Shown: piece after piece, positions 9,405 through 18,000 of the stretch
Layout of the letters: each line of letters begins with the position of its first letter
Position numbering within the stretch: position 1 is the first letter of the stretch
Assembly (NCBI RefSeq): GCF_030398385.1
Contig: NZ_JAOAOQ010000031.1
Span: 10,664-64,632, forward strand
DNA from: Aquibium sp. ELW1220
GTDB lineage: Bacteria; Pseudomonadota; Alphaproteobacteria; Rhizobiales; Rhizobiaceae
Direction of reading: 5' to 3'
Length of the DNA: 53,969 nucleotides
Notes under the pieces: model-generated
Databases searched by the model: none
Told to the model about the DNA's origin: nothing
The model's input: only the letters and a program-made list of their open reading frames with translations
Program-made: the position numbers and the translations under genes

Positions 9405-9698
9405 ATGGCAGAGATCGTCTGGAGCGACGCGAAGAATGCCGAGCTGAAGCAGCGCTATGGCTTCGGATTCGAGCGCGTGGTGGTCGCTCTCGAGGAAGAT
9501 GGGCTGATCGACGAAAGGGCGCACCCCCACACCCAGCGCTATGGGCATCAAAGACAGCTTGTGATGCTTTTCGACGACTACGTCTGGATCGTGCCTTTCG
9601 TGGCTGACGACGAATCGGTATTTCTGAAGACGATGTTTCCGAGCCGCAAAGCGACCCGAACCTACTTTGGAGACAATGACCGTGATCGAAAGGCGTGA
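9405..9698 (+). CDS. BrnT-like (DUF497-type) toxin
   Basis: This 97-residue protein looks like a member of the BrnT ribonuclease-toxin group. It opens with IVWSDAKNAELKQRYGFGFERVVVAL, matching the W/F-D-x-x-K-N...K-x-G-xx-F pattern of that family, and it ends with SRKATRTYFGD, matching the family's R-x-A-xxxE/Y end. It is followed by an overlapping ribbon-helix-helix gene, the usual toxin-first order of brnTA. The match is looser than for typical BrnT, so a relative with the same fold is possible. Confidence 0.7.
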   Translation: MAEIVWSDAKNAELKQRYGFGFERVVVALEEDGLIDERAHPHTQRYGHQRQLVMLFDDYVWIVPFVADDESVFLKTMFPSRKATRTYFGDNDRDRKA

Positions 9699-9954
9699 CA
9701 TCTCCGTCGATGAGGAAAGAGACCTCGTCGAGAGCACCGAGCGCGGCGAGTGGGTTTCCATCGGGCTCACGGACGAGCGTCGGGATTTCTGGAAATCGGC
9801 CGCCCGATCGGTGATCGATGGCAAGAGACGCCGCATCTCGATCGCGGTGCCTGAACGCGATTTGGCGCGGCTGAAGACGCGCGCAGCGGAAGAGGGCATG
9901 CCCTACCAAACCCTGATCAACTCCATCATCCACAAGTATCTACAGGGCGAATGA
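9676..9954 (+). CDS. BrnA/CopG-like ribbon-helix-helix antitoxin
   Basis: This 92-residue protein is the likely antitoxin and autorepressor of the preceding toxin. The C-terminal part has the ribbon-helix-helix pattern KRRRISIAVPERDLARL followed by AAEEGMPYQTLINSIIHKYL. The N-terminal half is acidic and should wrap the basic toxin. The frame is open from a TTG at 9667, but the ATG at 9676 has a GGAG 4-5 bp upstream and is preferred. It overlaps the toxin gene by 23 bp, which implies translational coupling. Confidence 0.8.
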   Translation: MTVIERRDISVDEERDLVESTERGEWVSIGLTDERRDFWKSAARSVIDGKRRRISIAVPERDLARLKTRAAEEGMPYQTLINSIIHKYLQGE

Positions 9955-9966
9955 CCGAGTAATCCT

Positions 9967-10044
9967 GGGGAAGGTTACATGTTTCCGGTCGTTGTCGTGG
10001 CCGTTCTTTTCGGAGAGAAGCCGGAAACAAGTAAACTGTCACCG
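9967..10044. repeat. Palindromic repeat, family 1, copy A
   Basis: The left arm GGTTACATGTTTCCGG (9973-9988) pairs with the right arm at 10021-10043, whose reverse complement is GGTGACAGTTTACTTGTTTCCGG. The loop contains TTCTTTTCGGAGAGAA. The element lies between the antitoxin stop and the convergent ridA-like stop. Copies B, C and D follow at 10540, 11169 and 12832. Confidence 0.75.
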
Positions 10045-10051
10045 TATTTTC

Positions 10052-10516
10052 TTACCCCCGGACCACCGCCACCGCCCGGATCTCCACCAGTCCCCCCGGC
10101 ACGATCAGTTCGCTCACCCCGATCGCCGTCCAGGCCGGCCAGGGTTCCGACAGGTAGCGGTCTCGGACCTTCATGAAGGTCTCCATGTGGCGGGCGATGT
10201 CGACGTGGTAGGTGGTGATCTCGACGATGTCCGACAGGTCGCAGCCGGCTTCGGCGAGGATCGCCTTCAGCGCCTCGAAGGCGGTGGCGAACTGGGCCTC
10301 GGAGTCCATGACCGCCATCAGCGCTGCGAGCGGCGCGCCGGCGTCGGACAGCGTCGCTGCAGCGCCCTTCAGCCCGTCTTCGCCGGGCGTCTCGCCGCCG
10401 GGGCTGGTGCCGACGATGCCCGAGCAGAAGACGAAGCCGTTGGCGACGACGGCCGGCGCGAAGTGCCATTGCTCGTAGACGTTCTTCAGGGCGGGCGGGA
10501 CGATGGTCCGGCGCAT
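10052..10516 (-). CDS. RidA/YjgF family protein
   Basis: This protein of 154 residues belongs to the RidA (YjgF/YER057c/UK114) superfamily, small trimeric proteins of which the archetype hydrolyses reactive enamine/imine intermediates. I chose the ATG at 10516 because MRRTIVPPALKNVYEQWHFAPAV is the normal N-terminus. Family features are NGFVFCSGIVG, a central QFATAFEALKAILAEAGCDLSDIVEITTY and the end PWPAWTAIGVSELIVPGGLVEIRAVAVV. The catalytic-type Arg of the archetype is present near the C-terminus (EIRAVA). It is a single gene bounded by family 1 repeats on both sides. Confidence 0.85.
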   Translation of the reverse strand: MRRTIVPPALKNVYEQWHFAPAVVANGFVFCSGIVGTSPGGETPGEDGLKGAAATLSDAGAPLAALMAVMDSEAQFATAFEALKAILAEAGCDLSDIVEITTYHVDIARHMETFMKVRDRYLSEPWPAWTAIGVSELIVPGGLVEIRAVAVVRG

Positions 10517-10539
10517 GCGGGTCTCCGGGAGTTGCGACA

Positions 10540-10617
10540 GGGGACATTTTACTTGTTTCCGATTGGAAGCCCAGCAGGCACGGCCGCGGTGGCATCGTAA
10601 ACAAGAAGACTGTCCCC
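10540..10617. repeat. Palindromic repeat, family 1, copy B
   Basis: The left arm GGGGACATTTTACTTGTTTC starts at 10540. The right arm ends at 10617, and its reverse complement begins GGGGACAGTCTTCTTGTTTAC. The arms are about 20 bp with a 35-bp centre. It lies 24 bp upstream of the RidA start and so overlaps its probable promoter region. Confidence 0.75.
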
Positions 10618-10736
10618 GCGTTCTGGCCGCGCGGCTCGGCCCGCGCCATTCCGGAAGGCGGGCCGCGCGGAACGTGGAGCGTCTGTCCGGAATCCCTACC
10701 GCAACGCGGAGGGTGGAGAGGCCCCTTCCACGCCAC

Positions 10737-10795
10737 GGAATGGATTCCGGATCCGGATGCCTCCGCTTCGCTCGGCATCCGGTCCGGAATGACGC
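10737..10795 (+). repeat. 59-bp palindromic repeat, family 2, copy 1
   Basis: The element begins GGAATGGATTCCGGATCCGG and ends GGTCCGGAATGACGC, with CCGCTTCGCTCGG at the centre, so it folds into a long hairpin. It differs from the copy at 11042-11100 at one position only (A for G in GGCATCCGG). Confidence 0.85.
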
Positions 10796-10942
10796 GGCAT
10801 GGATGGAGCCGCGTCGTGCGCACGGTTCCAATCGTAGGCCGTCGTCTCGAGACCAGCCTCGGCACCATCACCAACGCATCTGCATCCGAACGTTCCAGGC
10901 GTGGCATCGCAGGTCAGCCGCGCAGCGCTGCCTCCCTTCCGG

Positions 10943-11001
10943 GCGTCATTCCGGAACGAGGGGCAAGCGAAGCGAAGACCCTCGTATCCGGAATCCATTC
11001 C
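10943..11001 (-). repeat. 59-bp palindromic repeat, family 2, copy 2 (inverted)
   Basis: This copy reads in the opposite orientation, starting GCGTCATTCCGGAACGAGG and ending GGAATCCATTCC. It has the same length as the other copies but more differences from them, so it is an older or separately inserted copy. Confidence 0.75.
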
Positions 11002-11041
11002 GTTACGTCAGCGATCTTGCGGCGCCTGCTGCTTGCGTCAC

Positions 11042-11100
11042 GGAATGGATTCCGGATCCGGATGCCTCCGCTTCGCTCGGCGTCCGGTCCGGAATGACGC
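11042..11100 (+). repeat. 59-bp palindromic repeat, family 2, copy 3
   Basis: This copy is identical to copy 1 except for one base, and the identity extends a few bases into the flanks (CACGGAATGG... to ...GACGCGGC). It lies about 200 bp upstream of the photolyase start. Confidence 0.85.
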
Positions 11101-11168
11101 GGCGTGAGCGGTTTCCGCGTCGATGTCTCCGATCTCGTGCATGGGCGGGTCCTTCCGGCAGGAAACAC

Positions 11169-11244
11169 GGGGACGGACGAGTTGCGGACGGCGGCTTGGC
11201 TATCTTCTTCGGAGAGAACCCGCAAACGGGTAGAGACCGTCCCC
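11169..11244. repeat. Palindromic repeat, family 1, copy C
   Basis: The left arm GGGGACGGACGAGTTGCGG pairs imperfectly with the right arm ending at 11244, whose reverse complement begins GGGGACGGTCTC and ends GTTTGCGGG. The centre holds TCTTCTTCGGAGAGAA, nearly the same as the loop of copy A, which supports a common origin. It lies 58 bp upstream of the photolyase ATG. Confidence 0.7.
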
Positions 11245-11301
11245 GCCTTTCCGCTCACCCGTGGCCTCGACCTTTCCGCGCCGGCTTCCATATCCCCCGC
11301 C

Positions 11302-12828
11302 ATGACCCGCACCTTGCGCTTCCTTCTCGGCGACCAGCTCTCGCGCTCGATCGCGAGCCTCGACGGGCTCGATCCGACCCTCGACGTCGTCGTCATGGCG
11401 GAGGTGGGTGAGGAGGCGACCTATGTGCCGCATCACAAGAAGAAGATCGCCTTCCTGTTCTCGGCCATGCGCCACTTCGCGGACGAGCTGCGCGGGGAGG
11501 GGATCGCGGTCGACTATGCCGCCTTCGCCGAGGCGGGCGGTCCGTCGAGCCTGACCGAGGCGCTGCGGCGGGCGGTGGAGCGGCACCGGCCGGAGCGGAT
11601 CGTCGTCACCGAGCCCGGCGAGTGGCGCGTGCTGCAGGTGATGCGCGACTGGAGCGAGCTGTTCGGCTGCCCGGTCGAGATCCGCGAGGACAGGCGCTTT
11701 CTCTGTTCCACGGAGGCGTTCGCCCGCTGGGCGGAGGGGCGCAAGGACCTGCGCATGGAGTTCTTCTACCGCGAGATGCGGCGCAGGACCGGCTACCTCA
11801 TGCGCGGCAGGGACCCCGAGGGCGGCGCCTGGAACTTCGACAAGGAGAACCGCAAGGCGCTGCCGGCCTCACTCGATGCGCCGCCGCGTCCGTCCTTTGC
11901 GCCGGACGAGACGACACGGCTCGTTCTCGCCCTCGTCGCGCGCGACTTCGCGGAGCATTTCGGCGATCTCGAGCCCTTCGACTATCCGGTGACGCGCGCC
12001 GACGCGCTGAAGGCGCTCGACTGGTTCGTCGAAAACGCGCTGCCACTCTACGGCGACTACCAGGACGCGATGCGGCAGGGCGAGCCGCTGCTGTTCCACT
12101 CCAACCTGTCGGCGCTGATCAATTGCGGCCTGCTGCTGCCGGCCGAGTGCTGCCGCCGCGCCGAGGACGCCTTCCACGCCGGCCACGCGCCGCTGAACGC
12201 GGTGGAGGGCTTCATCCGCCAGATCGTCGGCTGGCGCGAATATGTCCGCGGCATCTACTGGCTGAAGATGCCCGACTATGCGGCCGAGAATGCACTCGGC
12301 GCCGACCGCCCGCTGCCCGCCTTCTTCTGGACCGCCGAAACCGACATGAACTGCTTGCGCAAGGCGATCGGCGAGACCAAGGCCAACGCCTATGCCCACC
12401 ACATCCAGCGCCTGATGGTGATCGGCAATTTCTGCCTGCTCGCCGGGCTCGATCCGCGCGCAGTACAGGAGTGGTATCTTCTCGTCTATCACGACGCCTA
12501 TGAATGGGTCGAGATGCCCAATGTCGTCGGCATGATCCTGTTCGCCGACGGCGGCCTGCTGGCCTCCAAGCCCTATGCGGCGTCCGGCGCCTACATCGAC
12601 CGCATGTCGGACTATTGCAATGGCTGCCGCTACGACGTGAAGCAGCGCGTCGGCCCGGATGCCTGCCCCTTCAACCCGCTCTACTGGGACTTTCTCGCCC
12701 GCCACCGGAAGCGCTTCGCCGGCAACCGCCGCATGGCGATGATGATCGCGACGCTCGATCGCATGGATCCCGCGCAGCTCGCCGCCATGCGGGCGACCGC
12801 CGACGCCTTCCTGACGGCGTTGCGCTGA
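11302..12828 (+). CDS. Iron-sulfur bacterial cryptochrome/photolyase (PhrB-like, (6-4) type)
   Basis: This 508-residue flavoprotein belongs to the FeS-BCP group, whose Agrobacterium member PhrB repairs (6-4) photoproducts with blue light. The start is the ATG at 11302 (MTRTLRFLLGDQLS). The N-terminal part is the antenna-binding Rossmann domain (residues 1-130) and the C-terminal part is helical and FAD-binding. Four cysteines fit the 4Fe-4S ligands: one in SALINCGLL and a C-x2-C-x12-C set in DYCNGCRYDVKQ...DACPFN. The family motifs HIQRLMVIGNFCLLAG and MPNVVGMILFADGG are intact. It is a single gene flanked by family 1 repeats on both sides. Confidence 0.92.
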   Translation: MTRTLRFLLGDQLSRSIASLDGLDPTLDVVVMAEVGEEATYVPHHKKKIAFLFSAMRHFADELRGEGIAVDYAAFAEAGGPSSLTEALRRAVERHRPERIVVTEPGEWRVLQVMRDWSELFGCPVEIREDRRFLCSTEAFARWAEGRKDLRMEFFYREMRRRTGYLMRGRDPEGGAWNFDKENRKALPASLDAPPRPSFAPDETTRLVLALVARDFAEHFGDLEPFDYPVTRADALKALDWFVENALPLYGDYQDAMRQGEPLLFHSNLSALINCGLLLPAECCRRAEDAFHAGHAPLNAVEGFIRQIVGWREYVRGIYWLKMPDYAAENALGADRPLPAFFWTAETDMNCLRKAIGETKANAYAHHIQRLMVIGNFCLLAGLDPRAVQEWYLLVYHDAYEWVEMPNVVGMILFADGGLLASKPYAASGAYIDRMSDYCNGCRYDVKQRVGPDACPFNPLYWDFLARHRKRFAGNRRMAMMIATLDRMDPAQLAAMRATADAFLTALR

Positions 12829-12831
12829 CGC

Positions 12832-12926
12832 GGGGAAGGGCGGAATTGCGGGAAGAGCCCGCCGATTTTCGATGAGGACCGCCCGCTGCGGGGGAAGTAC
12901 GTGCCGGAAATCGGTAAACTGTCCCC
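12832..12926. repeat. Palindromic repeat, family 1, copy D
   Basis: The element starts GGGGAAGGGCGGAATTGCGG. Its far end reads CCGGAAATCGGTAAACTGTCCCC, whose reverse complement begins GGGGACAGTTTACCGATTTC. The right arm is close to the arm of copy A, while the left arm has diverged, so this copy is older. It begins 4 bp after the photolyase stop codon and may serve as its terminator. Confidence 0.6.
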
Positions 12927-13082
12927 GCATTTCCGACGGCTTTTTCGGTGCTCCTGACACCGTGCCGTCGGCAGCAACACAACTTTACATTCGCGCCCAT
13001 TGGCAAGCCGGCCTTCGCGCGCCACCTGTATCCGCGCGGATACGTTTTGCGTCCCGCCTCTCTTCTCTTGCACTGCAGCATC

Positions 13083-13133
13083 TTGACTGAGATCAATCGT
13101 TCGCATAAATTGCGAATGATCATTCGCATAAAT
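13083..13133 (+). promoter_or_regulatory. tetR-RND operon promoter with a composite TetR operator
   Basis: TTGACT (13083-13088) and TAAATT (13106-13111) are 17 bp apart and make a reasonable promoter. Two palindromes overlap the -10 element. The first is TTCGCA-TAAAT-TGCGAA at 13100-13116. The second is the perfect 18-bp TGCGAATGATCATTCGCA at 13111-13128. The segment TTCGCATAAAT occurs twice as a direct repeat 23-24 bp apart. The layout suggests two overlapping TetR-dimer sites repressing the operon, including the tetR gene itself. Confidence 0.75.
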
Positions 13134-13141
13134 GGATCGAG

Positions 13142-13828
13142 ATGCCTCCCGTCCTTCCCCTTGAAGCCAGTTCCGATGCCGAAGCGGACGCCGCGGTGAG
13201 CCGCAGCGAGCGGCGCGACCAGCAGGTCGCGCGCATTCTCGACGCGGCCAAGACCTGTTTCGTCCGCTCCGGCTTCCAGGGCGCGTCGATGCAGCAGATC
13301 TGTTCGGAAGTCGGCATGAGCCCCGGCGCGCTCTATCGCTACTTCCCCTCCAAGGAAGCGATCATCGAGGCGATCACCGAGGCGGACCGGCGCCGCGATG
13401 CGGAGGTGTTTTCGCTCCTGACGCAGGGCGGGGACGTCGTCGACGGCTTCGTTGCCGCCGCAATGGCGCATATCCGCTACATGCACGACAGCGGCAACGC
13501 GCCGCTCTTTGCCGAGATCCGCGCCGAGTCGATGCGCAACGATTCGATCGACTTCGCCTGCAAGATGTCGATGAAGGACGTCGATGCGAGCTTCCGCTCC
13601 TTCCTGCAGGCGGGCATCGATCGCGGCGAGATCGACCCTTGCGCCGAACTCGGCACCATCCTGCCGGTCATGGTGGCCTTCGGCGAAGGCCTGGCGATCA
13701 ACGATCTGCCGGCGCAGGGCGTGTCGCTCGACCGCCTCGAGACCGTCATCCGCGCCATCGCCATCGCCGTGCTGCGGCCGACCGGCCGCGCCGCGACCCT
13801 GCAATCCGAACCGCATGCCAAGCCGTAA
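13142..13828 (+). CDS. TetR/AcrR family transcriptional regulator of the RND operon
   Basis: This 228-residue protein has a TetR N-terminal helix-turn-helix at about residues 30-75 (ILDAAKTCFVRSGFQGASMQQICSEVGMSPGALYRYFPSKEAII) and a helical ligand-binding domain behind it. The ATG at 13142 lies 9-14 bp after the operator. It is encoded 45 bp upstream of the efflux genes on the same strand. By analogy with AcrR-type repressors it should be released by a toxic substrate of the pump. The ligand is unknown. Confidence 0.9.
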   Translation: MPPVLPLEASSDAEADAAVSRSERRDQQVARILDAAKTCFVRSGFQGASMQQICSEVGMSPGALYRYFPSKEAIIEAITEADRRRDAEVFSLLTQGGDVVDGFVAAAMAHIRYMHDSGNAPLFAEIRAESMRNDSIDFACKMSMKDVDASFRSFLQAGIDRGEIDPCAELGTILPVMVAFGEGLAINDLPAQGVSLDRLETVIRAIAIAVLRPTGRAATLQSEPHAKP

Positions 13829-13873
13829 GCTCTGCATACGCCAAACCGCAACGCCACCCCTCAGAGGCGCCCG

Positions 13874-15085
13874 ATGAAGACAAGTCGCATCCTGGTCCTG
13901 ACCACTCTCTTCCTCCTCGGCGGTGCTGCGGCCTTCGGCTACACGCAGACCGCCGAGACGGCAGCGCCGGCGCCCGCCGAGGCCGTCCGCACGCCGGCCC
14001 CGCCCGCCATCCGGGTGGTGGCGGCGGAGCGGCGTGAACTCGTCGAGCAACTCGTCGTCACCGGAAGCATCGTGCCCCGGCAGGAAGCCGCCGTCGGCAT
14101 CGACCTCTCCGGCATGATCGTCCAGGAACTGCTCGCCGACGAAGGCGACGTCGTGAAGAAGGGCGCCGTGCTTGCGGTGCTCGACCGGTCGATGCTGGAC
14201 ACGCAGCTCGCTCAGGCCGAAGCCAACCGCGCCCAGGCCGAGGCGAGCATCGCGCAGGTGGCCGCCCAGATCACCGACGCCGAGATCGGCGTCCGCCAGG
14301 CTTCCGAATCGCTGGAACGGGCGCGCGAGCTGCAAAAGAAGGGCATCGCCGCCCAGTCGCAGCTCGACAATGCGGTGAACGCCTATGACAGCGCGGTGGC
14401 CAAGCTCGAATCCGCCCGCAAGGCGCTCGCGGCGTCGACGGCGCAGCTGGGCGTGATCGACGCGCAGAAGCGCAATGTCGAGCTGCAGATCGAAAAGACG
14501 GAGGTCAGGTCGCCCGCCGACGGACTGATCCTCGACCGCAACGCCACGCTCGGCGGCATCGTCGGTGCCAGCGGCGGCGCCCTGTTCCGCATCGCCATCG
14601 ATGGCGATCTGGAGCTTTCCGCCAGCGTCGCCGAGACCTCGCTCGGGCGGCTGAAGGCCGGCATGCCGGTCGAGGTCAGCGTGGCCGGAGCCGCGGCGCC
14701 GACCAGGGGCCAGGTGCGCATGATCGAGCCCGAGGTCAACCAGACTTCGCGGATGGGCATCGTCCGCATCGCGCTGGACGAGGGCGAGGCGGTCCGCGTC
14801 GGCAACTTCGCCCGCGGCGCCATCGAGACGATGCGCCGCGACGGCGTCGCCGTCCCCTCCGCCGCGCTGATCTACCGGGGCACCGACGGGTACCTCCAGA
14901 AGGTGGCGGAGGGCAGGGTCTCGACCGTGCCGGTCGAGATCGGCGTCCGCTCGGAGGGCTTCGTGGAAGTCGTCGACGGCATTGCGGCAGGCGACGAGGT
15001 GGTCTCGCGCGCCGGCACCTTCGTGGCCGACGGCGACATGGTCACGCCGGTGCGTGAAGAAGACACGGGAGCGGTCACCCGATGA
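13874..15085 (+). CDS. RND efflux periplasmic adaptor (membrane fusion protein)
   Basis: This 403-residue HlyD/AcrA-type adaptor links the inner-membrane pump to an outer-membrane channel. The N-terminus MKTSRILVLTTLFLLGGAAAFGY is an uncleaved anchor or signal sequence. The lipoyl-like half-motifs are around residues 70-100 (GMIVQELLADEGDVVKKGAVLAVLDRSML) and 215-240. A coiled-coil hairpin rich in Ala, Gln and Glu lies between them. The gene overlaps the pump gene by 4 bp (ATGA). No outer-membrane factor gene is present, so a TolC-like protein encoded elsewhere must be shared. Confidence 0.92.
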   Translation: MKTSRILVLTTLFLLGGAAAFGYTQTAETAAPAPAEAVRTPAPPAIRVVAAERRELVEQLVVTGSIVPRQEAAVGIDLSGMIVQELLADEGDVVKKGAVLAVLDRSMLDTQLAQAEANRAQAEASIAQVAAQITDAEIGVRQASESLERARELQKKGIAAQSQLDNAVNAYDSAVAKLESARKALAASTAQLGVIDAQKRNVELQIEKTEVRSPADGLILDRNATLGGIVGASGGALFRIAIDGDLELSASVAETSLGRLKAGMPVEVSVAGAAAPTRGQVRMIEPEVNQTSRMGIVRIALDEGEAVRVGNFARGAIETMRRDGVAVPSAALIYRGTDGYLQKVAEGRVSTVPVEIGVRSEGFVEVVDGIAAGDEVVSRAGTFVADGDMVTPVREEDTGAVTR

Positions 15086-18000
15086 ACTGGAACTTTTCCG
15101 CCTGGTCGATCCGCAACCCGGTTCCGTCCGTCCTCCTCTTCATCGTGCTGACCGCGCTGGGGCTCTACAGCTTCGCCAGCCTGCCGATCACGCGTTTCCC
15201 AAACATCGACATCCCGCTCGTCTCGGTGGTGGTGAAGGATCCGGGCGTCGCGCCGAGCGAGCTCGAGACCCAGGTCACCAAGCGGGTCGAGGATGCCGTG
15301 GCCAACGTCACGGGTGTCAAGAACGTCGTCTCGACGATCACCGAAGGCAATTCGCAGACGGTGATCGAGTTCCGGCTCGAGGTCGAGACCCAGACCGCCG
15401 TCCAGGACATCAAGGACGCGGTCGAGCGCATCAGGGCCAACCTGCCTGCCACCGCCGACGATCCGGTCGTCAACCGCGTCGACGTCGAGGGGCAGGCCAT
15501 CCTGACCTATGCGGTGCAGGCGCCGGCGATGACGCTGGAGGAACTGTCCTGGTTCGTCGACGACGTCGTCATCCGCAAGCTGCAGGGCCTGAAGGGCGTC
15601 GCCCGCGTCGACCGCAACGGCGGCGTGACGCGCGAGATCAAGGTCGAGATCGATCCTGATCGGCTGCGGGCGCTCGGCGCCTCGGCGGGCGACGTCAACC
15701 GGGCGCTGCGGGCCGCCAATGTCGACCTGACCGGCGGCAATGGCGAGTTCGGCGGCCGCGACCAGACCATCCGGACGCTGGGCAGCACGCGCAGCATCGA
15801 GGGCCTGCGCAGCCTGGAAATCCCGCTTTCGGGCGGGCGCCGCGTGATCCTGTCGGACATCGCCACGGTGACGGATTCCTGGGCAAAGCCCAAGTCCTTT
15901 GCCCGGCTGAACAACCAGACGGTCGTTTCCTTCGGCATCTTCCGCGGCAAGGGCGAGAGCGACGTCGAGGTCAACGAGCGCGCCACGGCGGCGATCGCGG
16001 AACTGCGCCAGCAGAATCCGGACGTCTCGATCGAGAAGGTCGACGATTCCGTCACCTTCACCGAGGGCAACTACGATTCGGCGATGGAAACGCTGGTCGA
16101 AGGCGCCGTCCTCGCGGTCATCGTGGTGTTCCTCTTCCTGCGCGATTTCCGCGCGACGCTGGTGGCGGCCTCCGCCCTGCCGCTCTCCGCCATCCCCACC
16201 TTCTGGGCGCTCGACCTGATGGGCTTCTCGCTCAACCTGGTCAGCCTGCTCGGCATCACGCTGGTGGTGGGCATCCTGGTCGACGACGCCATCGTCGAGA
16301 TCGAGAACATCGTCCGCCACATCAAGCTCGGCAAGTCGCCCTACCGCGCCTCGCTGGAGGCGGCCGACGAGATCGGCCTCGCCGTCATCGCGATCTCGGC
16401 GACGATCATGGCCGTCTTCGCGCCGGTCTCCTTCATGGGCGGCGTGGCCGGCCAGTACTTCAAGCAGTTCGGCCTGACGGTCGCGGTGGCGGTGTTCTTC
16501 TCGCTGCTGGTCGCGCGCCTCATCACCCCCATGCTCGCCGCCTATTTCCTGCGCGGCCACGGCCATGAGGAGCCGAAGCCGGGCGCCATCATGCGTGGCT
16601 ATCTCGGCTTCCTGGCGACCTCGCTGCGCTTCCGCTGGCTGACCATGCTGGCAGGCGTCGCCTTCTTCGCCGGCTCGATGTATGCGATCGGCCTCCTGCC
16701 GTCGGGCTTCATCCCCAAGGAGGACGCGAGCCGCATCGTGTTCTCGCTGGAGCTTCCGCCCGGCACCCTGCTGGAGGACACGCGCCAGACCACGGACCGC
16801 GTCACCGACGTCATGCTCGAACTGCCCGAGGTCGAGAACGTCTACGTGATCGGCGGGTCGAGCCCGACCGGCACGCTGGAACCGCGCCGCGCGACGGTGA
16901 TCGCCGATCTGGTCCACAAGTCGGAGCGCGACATCAAGCAGGAGCAGATCGAGGAGATCCTGCTGACGAAGCTCGAGGTCGTGCCGGACCTGCGCGTCTA
17001 CTTCGTCAACGATCGCGGCCAGCGCGCGCTGGAGTTCGGCGTCATGGGCACCGATGGCCCGCTGCTCGACCAGACGGCGCGCGAGATCCAGACGGCAATG
17101 GCGCAGACCGGCAAGTACCGGGCGATCACCTCGAACGCCGCGCTCGACCGGCCGGAGGTCATCGTCAGGCCCGATCTCGACCGCCTGTCGGAACTCGGCA
17201 TCTCGACGGCGACGCTGGCCGAGACCCTGCGCATCGCCACCATCGGCGATGTCGACGCCAACCTGGCGAAATACACGGTCGGCGACCGGCAGATCCCGAT
17301 CCGCGTCCAGATCGACGAGGCCTCCCGCGAGGATCTCTCGGTGGTCAGCGCGCTGCCGGTGCAGACGGCAACCGGGGTGACCGTGCCGCTGTCGTCGGTC
17401 GCCGAGATCAGCTACGGCCAGGGACCGTCGTCGATCCAGCGCTTCAACCGCGAGCGCCGCGTCGTCATCGGCGCGGACATGGCGCCGGGCTACGAGATCG
17501 GCGAGGGGCTGGCGCTCGTCAACGCGCTGCCGCTGGTGCAGAACCTGCCGGCCGGCGTGCGGGTCCAGGAGACCGGCGATGCCGAGATCATGGGCGAGGT
17601 CTTTTCCGGCTTCGCGCTGGCGATGATCACCGGCCTGATGCTGGTGCTGGTGGTGCTGATCCTGCTGTTCGGCTCGATCTTCCACTCGATCACGATCCTC
17701 GGATCGCTGCCGCTGTCGATCGGCGGCGTCGTGGCGGGGCTCTGGCTGACCAATGCCGCGGTCTCCATGCCCGTGGTCATCGGCATCCTGATGCTGATGG
17801 GCATCGTCACCAAGAACGCGATCATGCTCGTCGACTTCGCCATCGAGGAGGTGCGCCACGGCGTGCCGCGCGGCGAGGCCATCGTCGATGCCTGCCGCAA
17901 GCGGGCCCGGCCGATCATCATGACGACCATCGCCATGTCGGCGGGCATGATCCCGGCCGCGCTGGCGCTCGGCGACGGTGGCGAGTTCCGCGCGCCGATG

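Larger units (their letters stand above)
10618..11301. other. Gene-free repeat-rich region upstream of the photolyase
   Basis: With copy B, nearly 800 bp between the RidA start and the photolyase start hold no supported gene. The content is three copies of a 59-bp palindrome and one copy of the GGGGAC-type hairpin, with unique sequence between. Open frames across the region on both strands have no homology and differ in composition from the genes. I see no clear promoter for the photolyase. Confidence 0.6.
12829..13141. other. Intergenic region with a family 1 repeat and the TetR control site
   Basis: No gene is supported here. The left part (12832-12926) is copy D of the family 1 repeat. 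The middle (12927-13080) is unique sequence without visible features. The right end holds the promoter and operator of the tetR-RND operon. Confidence 0.7.
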
